58,502 bases of DNA from Dehalococcoidia bacterium (GCA_029246995.1 JAQWMB010000007.1:115575-174076); one strand, 5' to 3'; shown: positions 19,605 through 29,429, numbered from the stretch's first letter. Numbers and translations are program-made. Notes: a model not told the origin generated them from the sequence alone.

Positions 19605-20618
19605 TTAATAACTTACTTTATTTCTTTCAATAATCGTTTCAGCAATTTGTACAGCATTAGTTGCAGCACCCTTCATTAGATTATCAGCTACTAACCAAAA
19701 CAATAAACCTTTTTTATTTGATAAATCTTTTCTTATTCTTCCAACATATACGTTATCATCTAAAGTTGAGTTAAGAGGCGTGGGATAATTGTTAAAATCA
19801 GTCTTATCACGCACTATAATTCCTTGTTGTTTTTCTAAAATTAATATAATCTTTTCTAAATCTACCTCATCACTAAATGTGACATTCACAGATTCACAAT
19901 GCCCTACAATTGTTGGGACTCTAGTGCAAGTAGCACTTATTAAAAGCTCTTCGTCATGCATTATTTTTTTGGTCTCGTTTACTATTTTCATCTCCTCTTT
20001 TGTATATCCATTTTTTTCAAAACTATCCACTTGTGGAATAACATTCATCGCTATTTGATGAGGGAAAACATCGTTGATTGGCTTTTGATTACTTGCAATT
20101 TTTTTTATTTGATCTTCTAATTCTTTAACAGCCTGCGCCCCAGCACCAGACACTGCTTGATATGTTGAAACATTTACTCTATCAATATTAGAAAAACCTT
20201 TTAACGCATGCAGAACCATTACCAACGGGGTTGTAGTGCAATTTGGTATAGACACTATTCCTTTATGCCAATCAACATCTTGTGAATTAACCTCCGGCAC
20301 AATTAATGGTACGTCTGAATCCATCCTAAAGGCATTGCCATCATCAATTAAAATAGAGTGAGCATTTCTAACAGATGGCCCAATTATTTTAGAAACTGAC
20401 GAATCAGCAGAGCAGAAAACAAAATCAGTGTCTATAAAAGAATTTTCTCTAACTATATCTACTAAAATTTCTTTGCCATCAAAATGAATTTTTTTTCCTA
20501 CTGATTTTTCAGAAGCAAACAATTTTAAATTATTAATAGGAAAATTATGTGTTTTTAAAACCTCTAACATTTTTTTGCCCACAACTCCAGTTGCTCCAAC
20601 AATCGCAATGTTATACAT
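19605..20618 (-). CDS. asd: Aspartate-semialdehyde dehydrogenase
   Basis: NADPH-dependent reduction of aspartyl phosphate, feeding lysine, threonine and methionine synthesis. The 337-residue product begins MYNIAIVGATGVVGKKML (nucleotide fold) and has SIPNCTTTPLVM near residue 124 with the nucleophilic cysteine, YQAVSGAGAQAVKEL, and CTRVPTIVGHCESVNV with the catalytic histidine. Aspartokinase (lysC) is encoded 28 kb away in this window and homoserine kinase next to it. Confidence 0.95.
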   Translation of the reverse strand: MYNIAIVGATGVVGKKMLEVLKTHNFPINNLKLFASEKSVGKKIHFDGKEILVDIVRENSFIDTDFVFCSADSSVSKIIGPSVRNAHSILIDDGNAFRMDSDVPLIVPEVNSQDVDWHKGIVSIPNCTTTPLVMVLHALKGFSNIDRVNVSTYQAVSGAGAQAVKELEDQIKKIASNQKPINDVFPHQIAMNVIPQVDSFEKNGYTKEEMKIVNETKKIMHDEELLISATCTRVPTIVGHCESVNVTFSDEVDLEKIILILEKQQGIIVRDKTDFNNYPTPLNSTLDDNVYVGRIRKDLSNKKGLLFWLVADNLMKGAATNAVQIAETIIERNKVSY

Positions 20619-20636
20619 ATTAATTTTCCAAAAACT

Positions 20637-21422
20637 TTAATTAATGCCTATTACTTCTTCTAATCCAAACAAAAAATTATTATTATTCGATGCATATTCA
20701 ATTGCCATGATTATTCCAGGCATAAAAGATTTCCTACCAATAGTTTTGTGCTCAATACTAAGAACTTCATCAGCTGCACTAAACATAACCTCTTGATTAG
20801 CAATCACCCCTGGCAATCTTACGGAGTGCAAAGAGACGCCATCAAAATTAGCTCCTCTTGCATTTTTTATTTTTTCTTGTTCAGCAATATTCAAAGTATA
20901 TTGATTCTTTGCATTTTTAACGATTCTCTGTGCAGTGTCCATGGCAGTTCCCGATGGAGAATCAATCTTTTGATCATGGTGAGATTCTATAATTTCTACA
21001 ACATTATAAAAAGGAGCAGCTTTCTCGCTAAAATACATCATTAAGACTGCACCAAGAGCAAAGTTTGATGCGACAACACAACCTAATTTTTTTTCATTAC
21101 TTGTTTTTTTTATATAATCTATTGTTTTTTGTGATAGGTTAGAGGTCCCTACAACTAAACTCATTCTTGAGTCAAAGACAAGGGGGGCAAGTTTTTTAGT
21201 AAACTCTGCATTGGTAAAGTCAACCACAACATCTGCTGTTTTATTTACAAATGCCTCAGCAGGATCTTGAAAAACCGGATATTCCTGGTTTTTTGTTTTA
21301 TATTTTGTTATTTTTTGCATGGGCTCAATGATACTGATGGTTTCGAACTTATCACTTTCTTCTATTGTCCTAATAAGCTCTGTGCCCATTTTACCCAAAC
21401 CAGACACTATTACTGATTTCAA
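20637..21422 (-). CDS. dapB: 4-hydroxy-tetrahydrodipicolinate reductase
   Basis: Reduces the DapA product with NAD(P)H. From the TTG at 21422 the protein is 261 residues and begins MKSVIVSGLGKMGTELIRT, the usual DapB N-terminus. A GGAG SD sits 8 bases upstream, whereas the longer frame to 21446 adds unrelated residues. VVDFTNAEF, VVGTSNLSQKTIDYI, EIIESHHDQKIDSPSGTA (catalytic His-His and Lys, substrate loop) and ARGANFDGVSLHSVRLPGVIANQEVMF are diagnostic. It lies 44 bases after pnp. Confidence 0.94.
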   Translation of the reverse strand: MKSVIVSGLGKMGTELIRTIEESDKFETISIIEPMQKITKYKTKNQEYPVFQDPAEAFVNKTADVVVDFTNAEFTKKLAPLVFDSRMSLVVGTSNLSQKTIDYIKKTSNEKKLGCVVASNFALGAVLMMYFSEKAAPFYNVVEIIESHHDQKIDSPSGTAMDTAQRIVKNAKNQYTLNIAEQEKIKNARGANFDGVSLHSVRLPGVIANQEVMFSAADEVLSIEHKTIGRKSFMPGIIMAIEYASNNNNFLFGLEEVIGIN

Positions 21423-21466
21423 AAAAAATACTCCACAACTAATCAAATATAGATTTAATTATACGA

Positions 21467-23719
21467 TTACCAGCTTCTTTCTTCAGCCTTGTCACTTTTT
21501 TCTTTATCGTCTTCTTTTTGATTGCCCTTTCTAAAATTTCTAGATTTATTGTTACGATCTCTATTGTTTCCGTTATTATTTCTCTTAAAGTTTCTATCTT
21601 TTTGCTGCCTGTCTTCTCTTTTTTTTGTTTCGACAGGGACTCCATCTATAATTCTTGTTAAGTTGATCCTACCCATCCGATCAACTTCAATTATTTGAAC
21701 TTCAATCTTGTCTCCTTCATTCACTACATCAGTAACTTTTTCTACCCTTTCATGATCTAGCGCTGAAATATGAACAAGTCCATCTTTTCCTGGAATAATA
21801 TTAACAAATGCACCGAAATCAGTAATTCGTACTACTTCTCCTTCATAAGTATTCCCTACTTCAGGATCAGTAACTAACACCAATATAAATTCCTTTGCTT
21901 TAGATGCATTATCTTTAAGACCTGAAATATGAATGATGCCTTCGTCTTCTATATTGACAGTACACTCGAATTCTTCTTCAATTCCACGAATGACTTTTCC
22001 ACCCTGCCCAATTACGGCTCCAATTTTTTCTTTATCTATTGTAATAATTTCAATTGTTGGAGCATGCTCAGAAACTTCTTCCCTTGGGGTTTGAATTGCA
22101 CTTTCCATAACTTTTAAAATTTGTTCTCTGGCTATCTTTGCCTTGCTAAAAACATCATTTAAGAAATTTGCTGGTAACTTTTTTAATTTAATATCTAATT
22201 GAATTGCTGTAATGCCTTTCTTAGTTCCTGCTACCTTAAAATCCATATCGCCAAAAGCATCTTCTAGTCCAGCAATATCAGTTAAAATTGCAAAATCATC
22301 AGAATTACTGTCTGTTATAAGACCCATAGCAATACCTGCAACTGGTGCAGTTATAGGAACACCAGCATCCATAAGTGCAAGAGACGAGCCACATATTGAA
22401 GCTTGCGATGTAGAGCCATTCGAAGACAATACATCTGAAACAACCCTAATTGCATATGGGAAATCTTCTTCGCTTGGTAAAACTGGCATTAAAGCCTTTT
22501 CTGCTAACATACCGTGACCAATTTCTCTTCGTCCTGGGCCTCTCATAAATCCCGCTTCTCCAACAGAAAAAGCAGGAAAATTATAATGATGCATATATCT
22601 TTTGTACTCTCCTGGAGAAATATTATCTAGTCTTTGCTTTTCAGCAATGTTCCCTAAAGTTGCCACAGATAAAACCTGTGTTGCTCCCCTACTAAACAAA
22701 CCAGTCCCGTGCACACGAGGAAGAATTCCAACTTCTGAGCTCAATTCTCTAATATCGTCGCTCTTTCTTCCGTCTACCCTAACCCCTTCTTTAATAACTT
22801 TTGTTCTTATTCGATTTTTTAGATCTTTTTCTACTATCGCCTTTACTAGATTAAATTCTAGTCCTTCAAACTTTCCTTCTGCCGAAAGATTTTCGTGGAT
22901 CTTTGCGCAGAGTTCATTTACACCCTTAAACCCTTCTTGATTTAAAACACTTGTTATATCGTCATATTGATTGACTGCCTCATTGACCGCCTCAGCTATT
23001 TCGTTATCTATTTCTTTAGCTTCAAAGGTGTCTTTTACTACATCGTTGTCTTTAAAAATTGTTTCCTGAAATTCATTAAGAGCTTTAATGATCTCAGTTG
23101 CAAACTCAATTGCTTCTATAATTGCCTCTTCTGATATTTCTTTTGTTCCTGCCTCAATCATAAGAATTGAGTCCTTGTTGCCCGAAACAATAAGTTCAAT
23201 ATCTGAATCTGCTATTTCTTCATATGTAGGAAAAGCTATTAATTCTCCGTTTATTCTGCCTACTCTCACTGATGAAACAGGGCCTTCAAATGGCAAAGTT
23301 GAAAGACCAAGAGAGATAGATGCACCTATAGTACCAAGAACATCAGCTGGGTTTTCTCTGTCGGACGCCATTACGGTACATACAACCTGTACGTCCCTTG
23401 TATAACCCTTAGGAAACATAGGTCTAATTGGTCTATCTGTCATACGTGCTGCTAAAATAGCATCAGTTGTTGGCCTACCTTCTCGTTTGAAAAAAGATCC
23501 TGGTATTTTACCAATGGAATACATTCTTTCTTCAAAATCAATTGTCAATGGGAAGAAATCTGTCCCCGGCCTTGATTCTCCATCTGTTGCTGTTACAAGC
23601 AGGGTTGTGTCTTGTAGATTAATAAAACAAGATCCATTTGTTTGTTGTGCTAATTTTCCTATTTCAATGCTTAATTTTCTTTCTCCAAGCATTAGTTCGT
23701 AATTTTTAACATTTTCCAA
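21467..23719 (-). CDS. pnp: Polyribonucleotide nucleotidyltransferase
   Basis: Phosphorolytic 3-to-5 exoribonuclease, 750 residues. Two RNase PH domains are visible (FFPLTIDFEERMYSIGKIPGSFFKREGRP in the first; GLFSRGATQVLSVATLG and DAFGDMDFKVAGT in the second). A KH domain (IGAVIGQGGKVIRGIEEEF) and an S1 domain (GNTYEGEVVRITDFGAFVNI) follow. The C-terminal 60 or so residues are a highly charged Lys/Arg/Asn/Asp tail, perhaps an interaction region. It follows rpsO, a common partner. A small inverted repeat (23738-23752) lies just upstream of the SD in the leader. Confidence 0.96.
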   Translation of the reverse strand: MENVKNYELMLGERKLSIEIGKLAQQTNGSCFINLQDTTLLVTATDGESRPGTDFFPLTIDFEERMYSIGKIPGSFFKREGRPTTDAILAARMTDRPIRPMFPKGYTRDVQVVCTVMASDRENPADVLGTIGASISLGLSTLPFEGPVSSVRVGRINGELIAFPTYEEIADSDIELIVSGNKDSILMIEAGTKEISEEAIIEAIEFATEIIKALNEFQETIFKDNDVVKDTFEAKEIDNEIAEAVNEAVNQYDDITSVLNQEGFKGVNELCAKIHENLSAEGKFEGLEFNLVKAIVEKDLKNRIRTKVIKEGVRVDGRKSDDIRELSSEVGILPRVHGTGLFSRGATQVLSVATLGNIAEKQRLDNISPGEYKRYMHHYNFPAFSVGEAGFMRGPGRREIGHGMLAEKALMPVLPSEEDFPYAIRVVSDVLSSNGSTSQASICGSSLALMDAGVPITAPVAGIAMGLITDSNSDDFAILTDIAGLEDAFGDMDFKVAGTKKGITAIQLDIKLKKLPANFLNDVFSKAKIAREQILKVMESAIQTPREEVSEHAPTIEIITIDKEKIGAVIGQGGKVIRGIEEEFECTVNIEDEGIIHISGLKDNASKAKEFILVLVTDPEVGNTYEGEVVRITDFGAFVNIIPGKDGLVHISALDHERVEKVTDVVNEGDKIEVQIIEVDRMGRINLTRIIDGVPVETKKREDRQQKDRNFKRNNNGNNRDRNNKSRNFRKGNQKEDDKEKSDKAEERSW

Positions 23720-23737
23720 AATATTTTCCTTTCAAAT

Positions 23738-23752
23738 AAGCAAATTTTGCTT
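23738..23752. promoter_or_regulatory. Small inverted repeat in the pnp leader
   Basis: AAGCAAATTTTGCTT is a 15-base inverted repeat (7-bp arms around one base) located shortly before the AAAGGAAAAT ribosome-binding region of pnp. In several bacteria the pnp leader forms a stem that is cut or bound during autoregulation; here the stem is short, so a regulatory role is only possible. Confidence 0.25.
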
Positions 23753-23832
23753 TTGTATTCATATCAATAAACACTTTAACTTAAAAGTATCTAAGGTTTA
23801 TATATTAAGAGGACAGGATAATAATCAACGAA

Positions 23833-24099
23833 TTATCTTCTAAGAGATAACTTAGACAAAACTTCATTGTATTTAGCAACATCTTTTTGGCTTAAATACT
23901 TTAATAATTTTCTTCTTTTACCTACTGTTTTCAATAGCCCACGTCTTGTTGAGTAATCATGCGCATGCTGTTTTAAGTGTCCAGTTAACAAATTTATTCT
24001 CTTTGTTAAAAGCGCAATCTGAAACTCTGTCGAACCAGTATCTTTTTCGCTTCTGCTAAATTCATCAAGTTGTATTTCTTTTTTGGGCAAATCAACCAT
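23833..24099 (-). CDS. rpsO: 30S ribosomal protein S15
   Basis: The 88-residue protein contains the S15 signature: DTGSTEFQIALLTKRINLLTGHLKQHAHDYSTRRGLLKTVGKRRKLLKYL. It binds 16S rRNA in the central domain of the small subunit. Length is standard. An AGGCGAGGAAAG SD region precedes the ATG. It heads the minus-strand run that continues with pnp and the dap genes; the gap to pnp is 113 bases. Confidence 0.97.
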   Translation of the reverse strand: MVDLPKKEIQLDEFSRSEKDTGSTEFQIALLTKRINLLTGHLKQHAHDYSTRRGLLKTVGKRRKLLKYLSQKDVAKYNEVLSKLSLRR

Positions 24100-24245
24100 T
24101 TGTTATTTTCTTTCCTCGCCTCTTCTTTCATTCATTGAGGCTAGCATAGTAAGATTTTTGAAGCAATCCCAAAATTAATGTTAAAGTTATTTAATTTATT
24201 TATAGAATATCGTATCTTACAACAAAGAATTCAGGAGACAGAACC

Positions 24246-25736
24246 ATGGAACTTCATTATAAAAAAAATAACCTACTGCAAGAACAAGCTGATGTTTATG
24301 TAGTAACAGTGTTTAAAGACAAAATAAATTATCAAAAAATATTAAAAGAAATAGATAAAAAACTCAATAAGAAAATTATATCTTTTTTATCTTCCAACCA
24401 AACAGCACAAGGACTAGGTGAAATAACTAGCTTTCCTGTGGGAACAGAATTAAAAGCAAAGCATCTTTTTATACTAGGACTCGGCGATAAAAAAAGCTTC
24501 ACCGTTGATAAACTTCGCAGTCAAATTGCAAATGTTTGCAGAAAAGCAAATGCTTTAAAGTTAGAATCAATTGCTTTTTCACTGGAAGAAACATTCGATG
24601 CAACTGGTAAGAAAAATGATGCCATACAGGCATTTAGTGAAGGATTGTTCTTAGGTCAATACTCATTTAATAAACACAAAACAGAAAATAAGAAAGTTGA
24701 TATAAAATCTATCAGTCTACATAAATTACAAAAAGGTAATGCGCAATCAATTGAAAAAATTTTGGAAAGAGGCAGAATTTTTGCTGATGCGACAAACCTG
24801 AGAAAAGATCTAGCTAACGAACCTGCTAATTTCATGACCCCTACAAAAATGAGCGAGGTTGCATTAAAAATTGCTGAGGAGAATAATTTAGATTGTCAAA
24901 TAATTAATAAATCTGCTGCTGAAGAACTTGGGATGGGCTCTTATCTTTCTGTTGCAGCAGGGTCTAACCAAGAACCAAAATTTATAATTTTAAAATATAC
25001 ACATAAAAATGCTACCAATAAGCCAATAGCACTAGTTGGCAAAGGAATAACCTTTGACACTGGAGGTATCTCTTTAAAGCCTAGCGCTGGCATGGAAGAA
25101 ATGAAGGGTGATATGTCTGGTGCAGCAACTGTTTTAGGGGTGATGCAAGCAATAGGTGCAATTAAGCCCAAAGTTAATGTCATTGGGATTGCGCCTTGCA
25201 CTGAAAACATGCCTGGTGGAAAAGCAACAAAACCTGGTGATGTAGTATACGCAATGAATGGAAAATCTATTGAGGTCCTTAATACTGACGCAGAGGGCAG
25301 GTTGGTATTAGCAGATGCTCTTGCATTTGCAGTACAAGAAAAATGCTCTGCAATCATAGACATTGCTACATTAACTGGAGCAATGATGATCTCTTTGGGT
25401 TCTGTTCGAACTGGTGTGTTTGCAAATAATGACAAACTCTACGAAAAATTAGAAAAAGCAAGTAAAAAAGCCAACGAACCAATTTGGCGTTTACCTTTAG
25501 ACGAAGCATACGGTAAAATGATAATTTCTAACGTTGCTGATATACAAAATATTGGTGGACGAGAAGCAGGTTCCATAACAGCTGCCAAATTCTTAGAACA
25601 TTTTGTTAAAAAAACTCCTTGGATTCATATGGATATTGCTGGTGTTATGTCTGTAAAGCAGTCTAAGGGTGAGTTAAGCAAAGGGATGTCAGGTAATCCT
25701 GTAAGAACTTTAATCAATTTGGTTTGTGACTATTAA
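24246..25736 (+). CDS. pepA: Leucyl aminopeptidase (M17 family)
   Basis: Cytosolic di-metal aminopeptidase of 496 residues. The catalytic domain in the C-terminal half has LVGKGITFDTGGISLKP (metal Lys/Asp), MKGDMSGAATVLG and the signature NTDAEGRLVLADAL near residue 350, followed by IIDIATLTGAMMISLG. The N-terminal macro-like domain is less conserved, as is usual. A CAGGAGAC SD precedes the ATG. It is convergent with coaBC; the short gap holds T-rich sequence. Confidence 0.95.
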   Translation: MELHYKKNNLLQEQADVYVVTVFKDKINYQKILKEIDKKLNKKIISFLSSNQTAQGLGEITSFPVGTELKAKHLFILGLGDKKSFTVDKLRSQIANVCRKANALKLESIAFSLEETFDATGKKNDAIQAFSEGLFLGQYSFNKHKTENKKVDIKSISLHKLQKGNAQSIEKILERGRIFADATNLRKDLANEPANFMTPTKMSEVALKIAEENNLDCQIINKSAAEELGMGSYLSVAAGSNQEPKFIILKYTHKNATNKPIALVGKGITFDTGGISLKPSAGMEEMKGDMSGAATVLGVMQAIGAIKPKVNVIGIAPCTENMPGGKATKPGDVVYAMNGKSIEVLNTDAEGRLVLADALAFAVQEKCSAIIDIATLTGAMMISLGSVRTGVFANNDKLYEKLEKASKKANEPIWRLPLDEAYGKMIISNVADIQNIGGREAGSITAAKFLEHFVKKTPWIHMDIAGVMSVKQSKGELSKGMSGNPVRTLINLVCDY

Positions 25737-25765
25737 TTAATTTTTATTTTTTTGTGTTCTTAATA

Positions 25766-26959
25766 CTAAAAACGTTTTTTAAGTGAGTTTAAGATTTCAT
25801 GCCCAACATCAATTTTGGGCATTAAAGGTAAATTGATTTGATCTCCAGTATTAGAAAATATAACAACTTTGTTATTGTCTGAATTAAATCCAATGGCTGG
25901 ATTACTTACGTCATTAGCAATAATAAAATCTACTTTTTTCGATTTTAGTTTTTGCAGCGCAAATTTTTCCATATCATTAATTTCTGCAGCAAATGCTATT
26001 TTTATTATGTCTCCTTTAATACTGGCGATAATGTCAGGATTAGGGGTAAGACTAACATCCATATCTTTGTCTTTGTTCTTAATTTTATTTTTATTGATGT
26101 CTTTAAATCTAAAATCACTCACAGCTGCTGCCATAATTAAAGCGTCTGCATTTTTTGTTGCTTCTTGTACTTTTTGAAACATCTCTGCTGTAGTTTCTGC
26201 ATTAATTATATTTACACCCTTAATAAGCGGCCTGCTAACTGAGCTTATAAGAGTCACATCTGAGCCCCTGTCTCTTGCCGCCTCTGCAACCGCATATCCC
26301 ATCTTTCCGCTTGATCTATTACCGAGAAATCTAACTGGATCCATTGGCTCTCTTGTTCCTCCAGCTGTTATAACAATATGTTTTCCTGCAAGATCGCCAT
26401 ACATTTTTCCTGCTCTAGCTTTTGTTTCACTAACAATTTCTTCTGTTGAAGACAGTCTCCCTAAACCAAAATCCCCTGATGCTAGTCTCCCATAATCAGG
26501 ACCGATAATAATGTCACCCCTTGCTTTAAGTTTGTTAATATTTGTTTGTGTTGCAGAATTATTCCACATTTGATGATCCATGGCAGGTGCTATTAATCTT
26601 GGTGCTTCAGTAGAAAGCGCACATAAAGACACACTGTCGTCTGCGAGGCCATAAGCAAGCGATGCTATTGTTGAGGCAGTTGCAGGGGCAATAATCATTA
26701 AATCTGCACTATGTGCCAATTCTATGTGTCTTTCTTTACTTGGCGTATTGATATCCCACATATCCAGAAATGGTACATTGCCAGTAAGTGTTTTAAAGGT
26801 AAAAGGCGTAATAAATTTTGTTGCTGCCTCTGTCATAGCAACGTTGACATTTGCCCCTTGTTTTATCAGTTGGCTTGCCACATCAACTGCTTTATATGCA
26901 GCAATTGATCCGCTAACCGCTAATAAGATGTTTTTGTTCTCTAAATTTCTATTTGTCAT
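25766..26959 (-). CDS. coaBC: Bifunctional phosphopantothenoylcysteine decarboxylase/synthase
   Basis: Two steps of CoA synthesis in one 397-residue protein. The N-terminal flavin-dependent CoaC part has GSIAAYKAVDVASQL, HIELAHSADLMIIAPATA (catalytic His) and PAMDHQMW (usually PAMNxxMW). The C-terminal CoaB part has ITAGGTREPMDPVRFLGNRSSGKMGYA near residue 197, AAAVSDFRFKD and FAAEINDMEKFA. Its start overlaps the end of coaX by 11 bases, so two CoA genes are coupled. Confidence 0.95.
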   Translation of the reverse strand: MTNRNLENKNILLAVSGSIAAYKAVDVASQLIKQGANVNVAMTEAATKFITPFTFKTLTGNVPFLDMWDINTPSKERHIELAHSADLMIIAPATASTIASLAYGLADDSVSLCALSTEAPRLIAPAMDHQMWNNSATQTNINKLKARGDIIIGPDYGRLASGDFGLGRLSSTEEIVSETKARAGKMYGDLAGKHIVITAGGTREPMDPVRFLGNRSSGKMGYAVAEAARDRGSDVTLISSVSRPLIKGVNIINAETTAEMFQKVQEATKNADALIMAAAVSDFRFKDINKNKIKNKDKDMDVSLTPNPDIIASIKGDIIKIAFAAEINDMEKFALQKLKSKKVDFIIANDVSNPAIGFNSDNNKVVIFSNTGDQINLPLMPKIDVGHEILNSLKKRF

Positions 26960-27737
26960 TATTATCCTTTATGTTTGCTAAGTATAACAGATATAAACCA
27001 TATAAATTAAGGTCTGGTTCTACATAATCAAATATATCTAAATCGTCCTTGAAAAGAGATATGTCGCCACCCGTTCCTATGACTTTTGATTCTTTGCCTA
27101 GTTCCTCTTTCATTTTTCCTACAATGCCCTTAATCAACTCAAGATTTCCAAAATATAGTCCTGCCTCAAGAGCTGTTTTTGTATTTTTACCAATAACAGA
27201 CTGAGGCTTTTCTATTGTAATTGAATTCAACATTGCTCCCTTCGAAAATAAAGCATTGGACGATATTGAAACCCCAGCTGCTATTGCCCCACCAAGGTAT
27301 TCTCCCTCTTTATTTATTGCATCAAAAACAAGCCCGGTTCCTAAATCAACTATGATTAACGGAGGCTCTGCCATATTTAAACCAGCTACTGCATGCAAAA
27401 TTCTGTCTGGTCCTATTTCTTTAGGGTTTTCATATTTTATGTTTAGTTTTGTTTTAATACCTGGGCCAACAATTAAAGGATTGAATCCAAAAATGTTGTT
27501 TATTACTTGTTCAAATATAATAGAAAGTGAAGGAACAGTGGATGACAATATGGCACCCTTCATGTCACCAATTGATATTTCTTTTTGTTTAATGCTTGCT
27601 TCGATCATTAATTGGTATTCTGTAGATAAATATTCCTTATTAGTAGCAAACCTAAAAGAATGTATGAGTTTTTTTTCTTCAAATATCCCGATTGCTATTG
27701 TTGAATTACCAATATCTGCTGTGAATAATTTATTCAA
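26949..27737 (-). CDS. coaX: Type III pantothenate kinase
   Basis: First step of CoA synthesis, 262 residues. The N-terminal FTADIGNSTIAIGIF holds the phosphate-binding aspartate, GPDRILHAVAGLN binds pantothenate, and IIVDLGTGLVFDAINKEGEYLGGAIAAGV is the second phosphate loop (usually DFGTA/GTATT). VIGTGGDISLFK is near the C-terminus. The CoaX type is K+-dependent and resistant to CoA feedback. It points away from dnaA; the 303-base gap between them is described separately. Confidence 0.92.
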   Translation of the reverse strand: MNKLFTADIGNSTIAIGIFEEKKLIHSFRFATNKEYLSTEYQLMIEASIKQKEISIGDMKGAILSSTVPSLSIIFEQVINNIFGFNPLIVGPGIKTKLNIKYENPKEIGPDRILHAVAGLNMAEPPLIIVDLGTGLVFDAINKEGEYLGGAIAAGVSISSNALFSKGAMLNSITIEKPQSVIGKNTKTALEAGLYFGNLELIKGIVGKMKEELGKESKVIGTGGDISLFKDDLDIFDYVEPDLNLYGLYLLYLANIKDNNDK

Positions 27738-28040
27738 TTTATTTTACTGCTTTCTATTTTTTGCATAAATGAGCTTACTACATTACAAAAAAATAGGTTA
27801 GCTTGTGAAAATTTTTCTTTTTTAAAAAAAAATAAAAATTAACTTACATAAGGATCTTGTAATCAATTCAAACATGATGTTAAAGTACGAATCGGTGGGG
27901 AGAATCCTCAAACTTTTTTGGTTTGCTTGTCTCTCAAATATTAAACATTTTGGTTTTTATAAATGCCTACTTATCCACACATTGTTGTTAAATTGTGGAT
28001 AAGTGTTAACTAACCATATTATGAAGGGCTTCTCAAGAAA
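27738..28040. other. Intergenic region upstream of dnaA
   Basis: This 303-base gap has no gene. It contains a very AT-rich tract at about 27815-27842, a segment at about 27896-27939 with nested short complementary arms (GAGA/TCTC outside CAAAC/GTTTG), and the inverted DnaA-box pair near its right end. It must hold the promoters of coaX and dnaA. Whether it is part of the origin or only the autoregulated dnaA promoter cannot be decided by eye. Confidence 0.5.
27971..28002. promoter_or_regulatory. Inverted pair of consensus DnaA boxes
   Basis: TTATCCACA at 27971-27979 and TGTGGATAA at 27994-28002 are perfect consensus DnaA boxes in opposite orientation, 14 bases apart; the flanking C and G extend the arms to 10 bp. 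They lie about 40-70 bases before the dnaA start. They are suited to dnaA autoregulation, to origin function, or both. Confidence 0.85.
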
Positions 28041-29429
28041 TTGAAAATAGATGCATCAAAACTATGGGAAAGTGTTTTAAAAGAACTTGCTGAAAACATA
28101 TCTCGCCCTAACTATGACACGTGGTTAAGGGGTACAATTGGACTTTCTTTTCAGGGCTCAACTTTAATTGTTGGAACTCGATCAGAGTTTGTGAACGAAT
28201 GGCTTGAACGAAGACTTAAGCCGCTTATTTTAAAACTTCTTGCTGAAGCAGCTGAAGAGCCTGTTGATGTTAATTTCAAAACTATTCCTCAAAACCAAGA
28301 AAACGAAGATACCACATTAGCACTTAACCCTGTTGAGAACACTGCAAAAAGTAATAGAAAAAACCAACCATCCTATAAAAAAGATGAAAACGCTGCAAAA
28401 CTTACCCTACATAAAAACTATATTTTTGAGAGCTTTGTTGTAGGCTCATCAAACAGACTTGCTTTCGCCGCAGCACAATCAACGTCTACCAATCCTGGAA
28501 GAGAATTTAATCCACTATTTCTTTATGGTGGTTCAGGTCTAGGCAAAACACATCTTTTACATGCAATTGGACACGCGGGAGTCAAAAAAGGATTAAACGT
28601 TGTTTATCTTTCTGCAGAACAATTTACAAATAGGTTAATAGCATCTATTCAAAAAAGAAGTCAAAAGAACTTTCGTAATATTTACAGGAAAACAGACATC
28701 CTGCTTGTCGATGACATTCAATTTATTGCTGGAAAAGAGCAAACCCAGGAGGAATTCTTCCATACCTTTAACGAACTATACGAAGCCGGCAAACAAATTG
28801 TTATTTCTTCTGATAAAAGCCCCAACCAGATAAAACACTTAGAGGACAGACTGCGGTCAAGGTTTGAGTGGGGCATGTTAGCAGACCTACAAGTACCAAA
28901 CATTGAAACACGCGTTGCAATATTACAAGAAAAATCAAAAAACCATCAAATCACACTAGACAATGATATTCTTTATAAAATTGCCGACAAGTGTAAAAAT
29001 AATGTAAGAGAACTAGAAGGCTCCCTTACTCGTCTTTTGGCTGTTTCTCGCTTAACCGGTAAGGAAATAAACGATTCCCTTGTAGAGAACACACTTAAAC
29101 ACCTTCAAACTCCAGACTTGTATTCTCCTCCTTCAATTGACCTAATTGTTGGAGTTGTTTGCGACTATTATAAACTTGAAAACGCTGATTTATTGTCCAA
29201 CAATAGAGAAAAGCAATACGCTTATCCTAGACAAATGGCAATGTATCTTTTAAGAGAAGTTGCAAATATATCTTTGGTAGAAATTGGAAAATCTCTAGGT
29301 AATCGAGACCACTCAACCGTTCACCATGGTTGGAGAAAAATGGATAAAGGGCAAACTGTTGATCAGGAAATTAAAAGAGACGTTTCTAATCTTAAAGAAT
29401 TAATTGACAGAAAAAGACGAGTTGCCTAA
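28041..29429 (+). CDS. dnaA: Chromosomal replication initiator DnaA
   Basis: AAA+ initiator of 462 residues. Domain I is at about 1-80, then a variable linker. Domain III has Walker A GGSGLGKTHLLHAIG (about 163-170) and Walker B ILLVDDIQF, with the arginine-finger region LRSRFEWGM. Domain IV contains the box-recognition signature IGKSLGNRDHSTVHHGWRKM. The start is TTG at 28041 (no in-frame ATG); SD is weak. The gene is not followed by dnaN, as in many bacteria, but by obg and nadD after a C-rich, AT-tract-containing gap. Confidence 0.95.
   Translation: MKIDASKLWESVLKELAENISRPNYDTWLRGTIGLSFQGSTLIVGTRSEFVNEWLERRLKPLILKLLAEAAEEPVDVNFKTIPQNQENEDTTLALNPVENTAKSNRKNQPSYKKDENAAKLTLHKNYIFESFVVGSSNRLAFAAAQSTSTNPGREFNPLFLYGGSGLGKTHLLHAIGHAGVKKGLNVVYLSAEQFTNRLIASIQKRSQKNFRNIYRKTDILLVDDIQFIAGKEQTQEEFFHTFNELYEAGKQIVISSDKSPNQIKHLEDRLRSRFEWGMLADLQVPNIETRVAILQEKSKNHQITLDNDILYKIADKCKNNVRELEGSLTRLLAVSRLTGKEINDSLVENTLKHLQTPDLYSPPSIDLIVGVVCDYYKLENADLLSNNREKQYAYPRQMAMYLLREVANISLVEIGKSLGNRDHSTVHHGWRKMDKGQTVDQEIKRDVSNLKELIDRKRRVA

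Noticed and set aside
24941-25435. 164-codon minus-strand frame inside pepA
   Set aside because: It is a shadow of the conserved M17 catalytic domain.
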